DNA of 64,000 nucleotides from Bacillota bacterium (GTDB lineage Bacteria > Bacillota > Clostridia > Peptostreptococcales > Anaerovoracaceae): positions 1 to 64,000 of the forward strand of contig JAFRZB010000038.1 in assembly GCA_017442785.1 (NCBI GenBank). The letters are read 5' to 3'. The notes under the pieces were generated by a model. It was not told the DNA's origin. It worked only from the letters and a program-made list of their open reading frames with translations, and did not search any database. Made by a program: the position numbers and the translations under genes. Below, piece by piece: positions 27,186 to 35,296 of the stretch. Each line of letters begins with the position of its first letter. Positions within the stretch are counted from its first letter, which is position 1.

Positions 27186-27203
27186 CAAGGGCAGGTGATC
27201 GAT

Positions 27204-28157
27204 ATGGATAAAATAATCGTAACAAGAGAGATAAAGAACTATCTTTACAAGGAACACGGAATGGACCTTGTGGGCATCTGCCCGGCTTCCGCGCTGGCAA
27301 ATGAGCCCGAGGGCTACAGACCTACGGATATCCTTACCTGCTGCAAGTCCGTCATAGTATACGGAAGGCGTCTTCTTAACGGCGCGGTGCAGGCACAGTT
27401 CAGAAGGCTGGAGGACGGAACTCAGACAGCCGAGTCCATCTATTCCACCTACGGACTTGAGCTCGTCCCCAACTGGACCATGGCTCTTTCCACATTCTAT
27501 CTTGCGGACTTCCTTGAGAACATGTACGGCGGATCCACTCAGCCCATGGGCTGCGGTCCGGAGCAGGCAACGCTTCCCAAGAATACGCCGCTTCCGATGT
27601 TCGCCGGTCCCAACAAGGACGGTCTTATAATGAACATCGCTCATGCCGCGATAGCTGCCGGAATAGCCCAGCCATCCTGGAGCAATTTCCCGGTCACAAA
27701 GGAATTCGGCCCCAGAGTGCAGTTCGGATGCATACTTACGAACCTTGAGCTCGTCTACGATGAGCCCGACAACGGTCCTGCGCTCTGCGATCCCGATAAG
27801 TGCCATATCTGCAGCGACATGTGCCCGATGGACGCTCTTCCGCCCAAGGACAGCGGAAAGAAGACTGTCTGGACCATCAACGGAAAGGACTACGAGGTTG
27901 CTCAGCACAAGGTAAATGCCTGCACAGTAGCAGCTCTTGGAATGCGCGACGAGTTCGCCGGCATCAGAAAGCGCGGAGATCTCGTTGAGGGCAAGGATCC
28001 TTCCGACGAGGACATAGCAAGGGCAATGAAGGCCTATCCGCTGGACAACAGCAATCTGGATCATTACCCGAAGAACTTCTGCAACAGATGTCAGGTCTAT
28101 TGCCCGATAGGCAACAGAGATAAGATCTTTAAGGAGACCGGACTTTCAAAGTACTGA
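27204..28157 (+). CDS. Double [4Fe-4S] QueG-like protein, paralogue C
   Basis: The 317-residue protein has VGICPASALANEPEGYRPTD and SVIVYGRRLLNGAV, strongly similar to paralogue B. The ligands are C195/C200/C203/C207 and C293/C296/C300. ATG 27204 is chosen because AGGTG is 6 nt upstream; GTG 27195 in the same frame is less likely. It lies 18 nt after the unknown gene and 18 nt before the FAD gene. Confidence 0.78.
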   Translation: MDKIIVTREIKNYLYKEHGMDLVGICPASALANEPEGYRPTDILTCCKSVIVYGRRLLNGAVQAQFRRLEDGTQTAESIYSTYGLELVPNWTMALSTFYLADFLENMYGGSTQPMGCGPEQATLPKNTPLPMFAGPNKDGLIMNIAHAAIAAGIAQPSWSNFPVTKEFGPRVQFGCILTNLELVYDEPDNGPALCDPDKCHICSDMCPMDALPPKDSGKKTVWTINGKDYEVAQHKVNACTVAALGMRDEFAGIRKRGDLVEGKDPSDEDIARAMKAYPLDNSNLDHYPKNFCNRCQVYCPIGNRDKIFKETGLSKY

Positions 28158-28175
28158 TATGCACGGAGGTGTGCC

Positions 28176-29714
28176 ATGAGCAATATCGACCCCAGATGGG
28201 GAAAGTGGGCGACACCGCCCAAGCCCTATGCAAAAGAGGATTTTGACGAGGAATACACTACAGAGGTACTTGTCATAGGAGCCGGTATCTGCGGCCTGTC
28301 CTGCGCGTACAGCGCGGCAGAGTCCGGCTGTGAGGTCACCGTCATCGAGAAGCTTCCGATGTATCATGGCTTTGCTTTCAACGTCGGCGTCGTCAACTCA
28401 AAGTTCATGCGCAGCAAGGGCATAGTCAATGACCCGGATGAGGTCGCCCGTGAGTGGATCAAGCGCTGCGGGAACCGCTGCGACGAAAGGCTCGTGCGCA
28501 AATTCGTGGATAAGAGCGAAGAGGCCATGGACTGGGCTCTGGATCTGGCAATGAGACCGGAATACGGAGTGCGTCCCAGTCTTCAGGGCGCTGTCTACAA
28601 GGGCGAATCCTACTACGAGATATACGGAACGCATATCTTCTATGACGGCCCCATAGCAAGGCAGGGCAAATTCGGCGGTCTGAACGACATTATGGAGCCT
28701 ATGTATCAGGAGTCTCTTAAGCTGGGCACAAGGTATTTCTACAATACAACAATGGAACAGCTGATAAAGGAGAACGGAAGGGTAACAGGAGCCGCTGCAA
28801 AGACTAAGGACGGCAAGCTCATAGCCGTCAGGGCAAGCAAGGGCGTCCTGGTATCGACAGGAGGCATAGGCGGAAACGACGAGATGTGCGAGGACCTCTG
28901 TCCTATAGCCAATAAGGTAGCTGCAAAGGTCAACGTTCCAAAGGGAATAGACCTTGGTGAAGGCCATAAGGCTGCTCTTTGGGCAGGCGCTGCTTTTGAG
29001 GATGCTCCGTTCCCGACCATGATGCACCCGCAGGCGATACGCCATCCCAATTACTGCTTCCTGTTCGTAACGCCTAAGGGCAAGCGCTTTATGAACGAGG
29101 ACAACTACCTGCAGGGCAGGAGCTTAGGCGTCATCAAGGCCGGCTATAAGTGGTGCTGGGCCATATTCGACGGCGACTGGGCAGAGAAGATACCCAAGAC
29201 ACTCGATTACGGCGGAGGCATATACTGGGGCGAGAGCTTCGATCTGTTTACCGGAACGCCATTCGATGAAAAGGCCGTAGGAGATAAGATCCAGTGGAGC
29301 CTTGACAACGGATTTGCCGTAAAGGCTGACACTCCGCGTGAGCTCGCGGAAAAGATGGGCATAGACGCCGACGAATTCGTTAAGACCTTCGAGCAGTACA
29401 ATGAGTACTGCCGCAAGGGCCACGACGATGAGTTCGGAAAGAGGAAAGAGCTGCTTATACCGCTCGACAAACCTCCTTACTACGCAAGGAAATTCGGACC
29501 GGCACTTCTTTCCGTATGCGGCGGCGTAAAGGTGGATGAGAACTTCCGCGCTCTGGATGAGAACAACGAGGTAGTTGAAGGGCTGTATGTACTCGGAAAC
29601 ACTATGGCAGGCAGATACGGCGTGGATTATCCCATGCTGCTGCCCGGAAACAGCGTAGGCTCCGGACTTACTTACGGATATCTCCTCGGAAGAGACTTCG
29701 GCAAGATGAAGTAA
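28176..29714 (+). CDS. FAD-dependent reductase (fumarate reductase / ketosteroid dehydrogenase-like)
   Basis: The 512-residue protein has an N-terminal Rossmann motif IGAGICGLSCAYSAAESG (~34-51) and the FAD_binding_2 end motif PGNSVGSGLTYGYLLGRD. There is no Tat or Sec signal, haem motif, or FMN-binding domain, unlike exported Shewanella-type flavin reductases. It should therefore work in the cytoplasm, drawing electrons from the adjacent iron-sulfur proteins. The substrate is probably an enoate, keto-steroid or similar unsaturated compound, but this is not determined by the sequence. Confidence 0.85.
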   Translation: MSNIDPRWGKWATPPKPYAKEDFDEEYTTEVLVIGAGICGLSCAYSAAESGCEVTVIEKLPMYHGFAFNVGVVNSKFMRSKGIVNDPDEVAREWIKRCGNRCDERLVRKFVDKSEEAMDWALDLAMRPEYGVRPSLQGAVYKGESYYEIYGTHIFYDGPIARQGKFGGLNDIMEPMYQESLKLGTRYFYNTTMEQLIKENGRVTGAAAKTKDGKLIAVRASKGVLVSTGGIGGNDEMCEDLCPIANKVAAKVNVPKGIDLGEGHKAALWAGAAFEDAPFPTMMHPQAIRHPNYCFLFVTPKGKRFMNEDNYLQGRSLGVIKAGYKWCWAIFDGDWAEKIPKTLDYGGGIYWGESFDLFTGTPFDEKAVGDKIQWSLDNGFAVKADTPRELAEKMGIDADEFVKTFEQYNEYCRKGHDDEFGKRKELLIPLDKPPYYARKFGPALLSVCGGVKVDENFRALDENNEVVEGLYVLGNTMAGRYGVDYPMLLPGNSVGSGLTYGYLLGRDFGKMK

Positions 29715-29728
29715 TTTTCAAAAAAAAT

Positions 29729-29760
29729 AAAAGGGCGGCTCATTTGAGCCGTCCTTTTTT
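29729..29760. terminator. Terminator between the redox operon and the lipid kinase
   Basis: CGGCT, loop catttg, AGCCG, extended by AAAGG/CCTTT, with A-run and T-run on either side. It probably serves both convergent genes. Confidence 0.8.
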
Positions 29761-30654
29761 TTACAGGTACATCTCTATGGACGAGGCCAGGTTAGTTATG
29801 TTTACGACTTTTCCACCTTCGACCTTTTCCCCGTCGAGAGACCAGTCGGTGCCTTCTTCCATAATAAATGTTATGTCTTTAGCCTTAAAGAATTCGAACA
29901 TGTCGTTGCTGAAATTGGACTGAAGCACGCCGGTGACCACCTTGTTGGTCTCAGACAGGTTGTTCGGGTATTTAACAAGTATTACTTCGAACAGCCCGTC
30001 ATGCAGGTCTACTATGCTCTCGGAGAGCTTGACAAGACCTGCAACGGATTTGGTATTGGATACAGAGCAGTAGATGTATTCATCCTCGTATTCCTTGCCG
30101 TCTGCAATTACCTTGGCCTTATATCTCTGCATGTTTCCGAGCTGCTTTATTCCTTCTATCAGGTAGGCCATATGGCCGATGGAATTCTTAAGCTCCTGCG
30201 GAGCGCTGTATGAGGCAGCGGAAAAGGCTCCGAAAGTAGCTATGTAGCTGAAATGATGATCGTCGTTGAACTGTCCTACATCTATGTGCATCCTTACAGA
30301 TTTGCATATGTTTACAGCGGCTGCAGTAGGATAGACAGGTATTCCGAGGGTCTCCGCGAAATCGTTAGTAGAGCCTGCGGGAATGTAGCCGAGAGGCACT
30401 CTCTGGTATTTGTCAACAGACAGCAGTCCGTCTATGGCTTCGTTAAGAGTTCCGTCTCCGCCACAGCAGACTACAAGATCGTAGCCGTTCTTCTGCGCGT
30501 CGCGGGCCAGCTCTCTGCCGTGGCCTCTGTACTGGGTGATGGCAGTAGTAACGATGAATTCGTTATTGCTGAATACATCGATAACATCGAACAGCTCGTT
30601 GCGCATCTTAAGTCTTCCTGCGACCGGATTTACTATGAGAAGTATTTTTTTCAT
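29761..30654 (-). CDS. Diacylglycerol/lipid kinase (DagK/YegS family)
   Basis: The 297-residue protein starts with LLIVNPVAGRLK and has the nucleotide motif CCGGDGTLNEA, both standard for DAGK_cat proteins. These phosphorylate diacylglycerol, undecaprenol or sphingoid lipids at the membrane face. The second half is the usual beta-sandwich lipid domain. The gene is divergent from the ROK kinase. Confidence 0.92.
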   Translation of the reverse strand: MKKILLIVNPVAGRLKMRNELFDVIDVFSNNEFIVTTAITQYRGHGRELARDAQKNGYDLVVCCGGDGTLNEAIDGLLSVDKYQRVPLGYIPAGSTNDFAETLGIPVYPTAAAVNICKSVRMHIDVGQFNDDHHFSYIATFGAFSAASYSAPQELKNSIGHMAYLIEGIKQLGNMQRYKAKVIADGKEYEDEYIYCSVSNTKSVAGLVKLSESIVDLHDGLFEVILVKYPNNLSETNKVVTGVLQSNFSNDMFEFFKAKDITFIMEEGTDWSLDGEKVEGGKVVNITNLASSIEMYL

Positions 30655-30706
30655 GACATCTCCTGTGATCTTTCTTTATGTTATGCTCTATATTAACTCA
30701 TTATTG

Positions 30707-30715
30707 TGGTAAAAT
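30707..30715 (+). promoter_or_regulatory. Extended -10 for the ROK kinase gene
   Basis: TGGTAAAAT 30 nt before the start codon; no convincing -35. Confidence 0.4.
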
Positions 30716-30745
30716 ACAAATGAATTGTTGGAAAAAGGAGACGAT

Positions 30746-31660
30746 ATGATCTTATTAGGTACGGATATAGGAGGCAGCAGCGTAAAGCTTGCTCTTATCG
30801 ATTCGGATGACGGCTGCAGGATCACAGCCCGCGGGAGCTTTCCGTTCGACGGACAGCCTGCAGAGGAGATGTGCCTTCAGATAAGAGGCGCTGCGGACGA
30901 AATGCTTGCTGAAGCAGGTCTTAATAACGGCGATATTAAAGGTGTAGGCGTCTGTGTTCCGGGGAACATCGACAAAGACCGCAGCACCGTCGTAAACGCC
31001 TATAATCTCGGCTTTCATAACGTTCCACTGAAGGCTCTCGTATCGGAGTGTTTTCCGGGCAGGGAAGTGTCCCTTATGAACGATGCCGACGCTGCCGCTC
31101 TTGCGGAGTACAGAGCCGGTGCTCTTGAGGGCTGCGAAAACTCCATACTCCTTACTCTCGGAACAGGTCTTGGGGCAGGTCTCATACTCGGCGGAAAGAT
31201 CTTCCTCGGAGGATGCGGAAGGGGATTTGAGCTCGGACACGTCCCGTTCAGGAACGGCGGAGATCCCTGCACCTGCGGCCTTAAGGGCTGCATGGAGAGA
31301 TACGTTTCGGCTTCAAGGCTTGCAAGAGATGGAGCACGCGAGCTCGGAGACACCTTCGGCACAGCCAGGGCTGTGACCGATGCGGCAAGGGCAGGGAATA
31401 AGACCGCATGCAGGCTCCTGGATGATTACATAGAAGACCTGTCGGACGCCATAGCCGGCATATGCAACATGTTCGATCCCGAACGTATCGCTGTCGGAGG
31501 CGGGCTGAGCGCTGCGGGGGAGATACTTTTTGCTCCGCTGACAGATCTTGTCGAGAGGAAGAACTTCTACAGAGCGCGCTACGAGATAGTCCCCGCAAGG
31601 TTCCTCAACGACGCAGGAGTGCTTGGGGCAGCACTGTCAGTCTGTTTGACAAACGCCTGA
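30746..31660 (+). CDS. ROK-family sugar kinase (glucokinase-like)
   Basis: The 304-residue protein has an N-terminal ATP motif GTDIGGSSVKLALID, the catalytic-type NDADAAALAEY, a GTGLGAGLILGG loop, and the ROK zinc signature CTCGLKGCMERYVS. There is no helix-turn-helix, so it is a kinase rather than a repressor. The substrate (glucose, N-acetyl sugar or other) is not determined. ATG 30746 has GGAG 5 nt upstream; an upstream TTG is not needed. Confidence 0.9.
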   Translation: MILLGTDIGGSSVKLALIDSDDGCRITARGSFPFDGQPAEEMCLQIRGAADEMLAEAGLNNGDIKGVGVCVPGNIDKDRSTVVNAYNLGFHNVPLKALVSECFPGREVSLMNDADAAALAEYRAGALEGCENSILLTLGTGLGAGLILGGKIFLGGCGRGFELGHVPFRNGGDPCTCGLKGCMERYVSASRLARDGARELGDTFGTARAVTDAARAGNKTACRLLDDYIEDLSDAIAGICNMFDPERIAVGGGLSAAGEILFAPLTDLVERKNFYRARYEIVPARFLNDAGVLGAALSVCLTNA

Positions 31661-31741
31661 AATTGGAATATATTTATCTGGTTAAAAATCTGCTTTTACT
31701 GCGGATAGGAAATAATTTGTTATTTTTCGGAGGATAAAAAA

Positions 31742-32215
31742 ATGGAAGAAAAGAAGGGAATGATCCAGGAATTCAAGGAATTCATAATGCGCGGCAATGT
31801 TCTTGACATGGCGGTAGGCGTTATCATCGCCGGCGCTTTCGGAAAGATCACCGCGTCTCTTGTTAACGATATCCTGATGCCTTTCATCAGTCTCATATTC
31901 GGAACCAGAGACATGACTGCTCTTAACATCATAGTAAGAGAAGCAGTTCTTGACGGTGAGGGTAATGTGGTCAAGGAAGCCATCGTTTTAGGCTTCGGCA
32001 CTCTTGTTGCTACCATTATAGACTTCATACTCATCGCGCTCGTAATATTCCTTATCGTGAAGTCCTTCAACAAGGCAAGGGCTAAGGCAGAAGCCAAGAA
32101 GGCTGCTGAAGCAGCTGCCGCTGCAGAAGCTGCAGCAGCGGAAGAAGCTCCTGCAGGTCCTACTCAGGAAGAGCTTCTTGCCGAGATCCGCGATCTCCTT
32201 AAGGCGTCCAAGTAA
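31742..32215 (+). CDS. mscL: Large-conductance mechanosensitive channel
   Basis: The 157-residue protein has the N-terminal helix EFKEFIMRGNVLDMAVGVII leading into TM1, and a second TM (~95-118). An Ala/Glu-rich cytoplasmic helix follows, longer than in E. coli, ending TQEELLAEIRDLL. It opens at near-lytic tension. A CGGAGG site precedes it. A possible operon with the zinc-ribbon gene follows after 20 nt. Confidence 0.97.
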   Translation: MEEKKGMIQEFKEFIMRGNVLDMAVGVIIAGAFGKITASLVNDILMPFISLIFGTRDMTALNIIVREAVLDGEGNVVKEAIVLGFGTLVATIIDFILIALVIFLIVKSFNKARAKAEAKKAAEAAAAAEAAAAEEAPAGPTQEELLAEIRDLLKASK

Positions 32216-32235
32216 TTAGGAAAGGTCTTAAGTAA

Positions 32236-32709
32236 ATGGCGAAATGCGTTAAATGCGGCGCAGAGCTTCCGGAGGGCGCAAGATTCTGCAGAAACTGCGG
32301 AACAAGAGTCGAGATACCGGAGCTTAAGCCTGACCTTTTGGAACAGAAGAAGAAAGATATCGAGTCCGCTGCCCTCAGCATGAGGGAACTTAGCGACAAG
32401 ATGATAGCATCTTACGTTACAGGCATGAAGGATTTCGAGAGCTCTCTTGAGACTGTAAAAAAGGAAGCCGAGTCAAAGATAGCGGAGGCCGAGAAAAAGT
32501 TTGCGGACAGAGCATCAAAACTACTCGTTAAGGAGAAGGAATTTGCCGAGCTTAACGAGAAGTACAAAAAGCTCCAGACTATCAATCAGCAGCTTCAGAC
32601 AGAAAAGCTCGACGCTCAGACAGAGATAGCATCTCTTAAGTCCCGTCTTGCCGCGCTTGAGTCTGCAGCAACTGCTCCCGCCGCCGATCAGAGCGGAGAG
32701 AGCAAATGA
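32236..32709 (+). CDS. Zinc-ribbon plus coiled-coil protein
   Basis: The 157-residue protein begins with a zinc ribbon, CVKCGAELP and FCRNCG (two CxxC pairs). A long charged coiled coil follows (~40-140) and then an Ala/Pro tail. Such proteins usually act as cytoplasmic adaptors. Its stop overlaps the start of the following membrane protein (ATGA). Function unknown. Confidence 0.75.
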   Translation: MAKCVKCGAELPEGARFCRNCGTRVEIPELKPDLLEQKKKDIESAALSMRELSDKMIASYVTGMKDFESSLETVKKEAESKIAEAEKKFADRASKLLVKEKEFAELNEKYKKLQTINQQLQTEKLDAQTEIASLKSRLAALESAATAPAADQSGESK

Positions 32710-33332
32710 GCGGATACGGAACCGTAAAAACAAGGATCGCTGCGGTGCTGCTTGCCGCGGCGGTCCTTTTATTGCTCTTTTGCAACTGGCTTGTGACAGG
32801 CGGTGAGACCAAAAAGGAATGGGATGAAGCTAAAACTGTCATAGAACGCTATGTCGATGAGGTCGAGAGCTATGAGGACTGGATAGGAATGGATATCGAT
32901 ATCAAAGCTCTTACCGCGGCCGGAAGGCTTATTCTTGACGGAAAGCTTTCACCAGCAGAGCTGTTCAGTATATCTGTTATTGGCAGAAATACCCTTAAAA
33001 CGCTCTATGACGGCCTTGGACGCTACATAATGGCGGAAAAGGATTATTATACCGTAATGATGGCTTTGGGCTTCTATTCGGTGATTTTTGTATTTGCAGT
33101 CCTGTCCGTACTGCTCAGCTTATTCATCCGTATCACGGGAAAGCATGAGAAGCTGGATGTTCTTATGATCATATTCGTCGGGATTCTGTTCGCAGTAATA
33201 TGTGCCGCATCGGCAGCCCTGAGCTCCAGAGGGATAAGGATGGACATCACAGTGTTCTCCGTACTTGCATTCATCTTTGCGTTGCCGCTTGGGCTAATCA
33301 GGAGACTGCCGTTCTTAAGATCAGATCAGTAA
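32706..33332 (+). CDS. Membrane protein of unknown function
   Basis: I do not recognise this 208-residue protein. One membrane helix at ~10-29 is followed by an extracytoplasmic-type region rich in acidic residues (~35-110), then three further helices (~115-140, ~152-172, ~178-198). It is coupled by a 4-nt overlap to the zinc-ribbon gene, so the two probably function together. Confidence 0.7.
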   Translation: MSGYGTVKTRIAAVLLAAAVLLLLFCNWLVTGGETKKEWDEAKTVIERYVDEVESYEDWIGMDIDIKALTAAGRLILDGKLSPAELFSISVIGRNTLKTLYDGLGRYIMAEKDYYTVMMALGFYSVIFVFAVLSVLLSLFIRITGKHEKLDVLMIIFVGILFAVICAASAALSSRGIRMDITVFSVLAFIFALPLGLIRRLPFLRSDQ

Positions 33333-33354
33333 TATCAACAGTTCAAGGCATTGA

Positions 33355-33387
33355 AAAAGACCTTCCGGAATATCCGGAAGGTCTTTT
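33355..33387. terminator. Terminator shared by the membrane-protein gene and tRNA-Leu
   Basis: Perfect 15-bp stem (AAAAGACCTTCCGGA, loop ata) with T-runs on both strands, abutting the tRNA-Leu CCA end. Confidence 0.85.
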
Positions 33388-33471
33388 GGTGCGGTATAAT
33401 GGACTTGAACCATCACGGTGTTACCCATACGGCCCTCAACCGTACGCGTCTGCCAATTCCGCCAATACCGC
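33387..33471 (-). tRNA. tRNA-Leu (anticodon GAG)
   Basis: The 85-nt minus-strand class II tRNA has acceptor GCGGTAT pairing with ATACCGC and an encoded CCA. The anticodon stem TACGG/CCGTA has loop TTGAGGG (anticodon GAG). A long variable arm and a T loop TTCAAGT follow. Confidence 0.97.
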
Positions 33472-33484
33472 AGGCAACGGAATG

Positions 33485-33513
33485 ATATTAGCACAATCCC
33501 CGCTTGTTGTAAA
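33485..33513 (-). promoter_or_regulatory. tRNA-Leu promoter
   Basis: TTTACA and TAATAT on the minus strand with a 17-nt spacer, 13 nt before the tRNA 5' end. Confidence 0.65.
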
Positions 33514-33527
33514 GCGTTTTTTTGAAA

Positions 33528-34283
33528 TCAGGCATAAGTTTTTATAAGCCAGATCACAAGAAGCATAAGCGGGAAATATGCGTAGTAGAATATCCTGACC
33601 GCAAGATTATTAGGTCCACGCTTGCCGTTATAGAACCATGTGACTACAGCGCCCAGCATGGCGAAGGACTTGTCGGGGAAGCTGTAATAGAAGCCGTCGA
33701 CGATTATGTTGAAGTAATTGTCTGCGGCGACATACAGCACTATCAAGCCGAAACATATGAGCTGCAACAGCCTTGAATAGGTGACGTTGCTGCTTATGTA
33801 CATTATTCCTACTATGGCCATTCCGAAATATGAGATCTCGCAGTTGAGAAGCTCGCAGGCCAGCCCGCCCAGATAGCATAGCGCTACTGCGGCAGCCAGG
33901 GTGATTATCATGTTCTCCAGACGGGTCTTGATGATGTCGACAACATTTACGATGATGAATGCTATCAATATCGAGAGCATTATGCTCTGTCTTGACACGT
34001 CCCACCAGTTTCCGCAGATCAGCAGATCGTGAGGTATCTCGGAAATGACTGTAAAGAGAACTATGCGCCGGAAATATGCGTACTTGTTTGAAGTCTTCTT
34101 TATTCCTTCTATCAGCAGGAATGCAAAGATAGTGAACGAGAAATAGAGCATGTATGTCGGCCAGTCTACCTCATGGACTCCGGTCAGAAGGGTGGAATAG
34201 CCGAAAGACATCGCTGCGTAAGCGATAAGCCTCAATACAAGCGCATTGACACCTTTTTTGTTTTTTATCACACTATCTGTCAT
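33528..34283 (-). CDS. TraX-family membrane protein
   Basis: The 251-residue protein has about eight membrane helices and the TraX family pattern: an early ALVLRLIAYAAMS segment, FTVISEIPHDLLI, then SIMLS. TraX acetylates F-pilin in E. coli, but the many chromosomal Firmicute members have no known substrate. ATG 34283 overlaps the asnA stop (TAATG), so this gene is read by termination-reinitiation. An upstream GTG at 34313 is less likely. Confidence 0.8.
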   Translation of the reverse strand: MTDSVIKNKKGVNALVLRLIAYAAMSFGYSTLLTGVHEVDWPTYMLYFSFTIFAFLLIEGIKKTSNKYAYFRRIVLFTVISEIPHDLLICGNWWDVSRQSIMLSILIAFIIVNVVDIIKTRLENMIITLAAAVALCYLGGLACELLNCEISYFGMAIVGIMYISSNVTYSRLLQLICFGLIVLYVAADNYFNIIVDGFYYSFPDKSFAMLGAVVTWFYNGKRGPNNLAVRIFYYAYFPLMLLVIWLIKTYA

Positions 34284-35296
34284 TACAGGATAAGTATACC
34301 ACTTTCCGCGCACTTTGTGCGTGTCTCTTCATCCCAGACGGCCGACTGTACTTCGCCTATGTGCGCGCAGCCGAGAAGAAGCATGCAGAGCCTGCTCTGG
34401 CCAATGCCTCCGCCTATGGTGTAGGGAAGCTTACCTTCAAGAAGAGCCTTGTGGAACGGAAGATCCTTTCTCTCCGTGCATCCGGATATCTCAAGCTGCC
34501 TTGCAAGGCTCTCGGGAGATACTCTTATACCCATGCTGGATATCTCAAGTGCCTGACCGAGGATCTCGTTCCAGAACATGATATCGGCGTTGAGCTCCCA
34601 GTCGTCATAGTCCGGAGCTCTCATGTCGTGGGGCTTGCCGCTTCTTAAAGCGCCTCCTATGCGCAGTATGCACGTCGTATGATGATCCTTAAGATATTCG
34701 TTCTCCCTGTCTTTTGGGGAAAGCTCGGGGTACATGTCCTCAAGCTCCTGAGAATCTATGAAGCTGACGTTGCGGTCCTTATATGAGAGTGCGTAAAGGG
34801 CAGGGTACTGCTTTCTTAGCTCAAGCTCGGTATCGCATATCGCGTAAACGATCCTGCGTACCGTTTCCTTAAGATAGTCCATTGTGCGGTCTTTTACATT
34901 TATGACCTTTTCCCAGTCCCACTGGTCCACGTATACGGAGTGGATGTTGTCCAGATCCTCATCGCGGCGTATGGCGTTCATGTCAGTATACAGACCGCGG
35001 CCTTCGTAGAAGTTATAGTCCTTAAGGGCCTGTCTCTTCCACTTTGCAAGGGACTGCACCACCTGGCAAATGCGTCCGTCTTCTTTTATGTCGAATTCGA
35101 CCTTTCTCTCTGTGCCGGAAAGATCGTCGTTAAGACCTGTACCTGCTTCAAGGAAAAGGGGAGCGGACACTCTGCTTAGGTTAAGGGCCTCGGAGAGCGA
35201 ATGCTCGAATATCATGTGGATCTTGCTTATAGCCTTCTGAAGGTCATAGGAGTCCAGTTTGGCCCTGTATCCTTCGGGAATAATAATGCTGCTCAT
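34283..35296 (-). CDS. asnA: Aspartate-ammonia ligase (asparagine synthetase A)
   Basis: The 337-residue class II aaRS-like enzyme makes asparagine from aspartate, ammonia and ATP. Visible family segments are APLFLEAGTGLNDDLSG, VVQSLAKWKRQAL, SVYVDQWDWEK and the C-terminal TIGGGIGQSRLCM. ATG 35296 overlaps the aminotransferase stop (ATGA), with GGAGG upstream. Confidence 0.97.
   Translation of the reverse strand: MSSIIIPEGYRAKLDSYDLQKAISKIHMIFEHSLSEALNLSRVSAPLFLEAGTGLNDDLSGTERKVEFDIKEDGRICQVVQSLAKWKRQALKDYNFYEGRGLYTDMNAIRRDEDLDNIHSVYVDQWDWEKVINVKDRTMDYLKETVRRIVYAICDTELELRKQYPALYALSYKDRNVSFIDSQELEDMYPELSPKDRENEYLKDHHTTCILRIGGALRSGKPHDMRAPDYDDWELNADIMFWNEILGQALEISSMGIRVSPESLARQLEISGCTERKDLPFHKALLEGKLPYTIGGGIGQSRLCMLLLGCAHIGEVQSAVWDEETRTKCAESGILIL

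Noticed and set aside
27195..27203. GTG start for paralogue C three codons upstream
   Set aside because: The GTG lies inside the AGGTG ribosome site; ATG 27204 has proper spacing.
26730..28064. 444-codon minus-strand open frame in the redox operon
   Set aside because: It covers three real plus-strand genes with conserved Cys motifs; antisense by-product of base composition.
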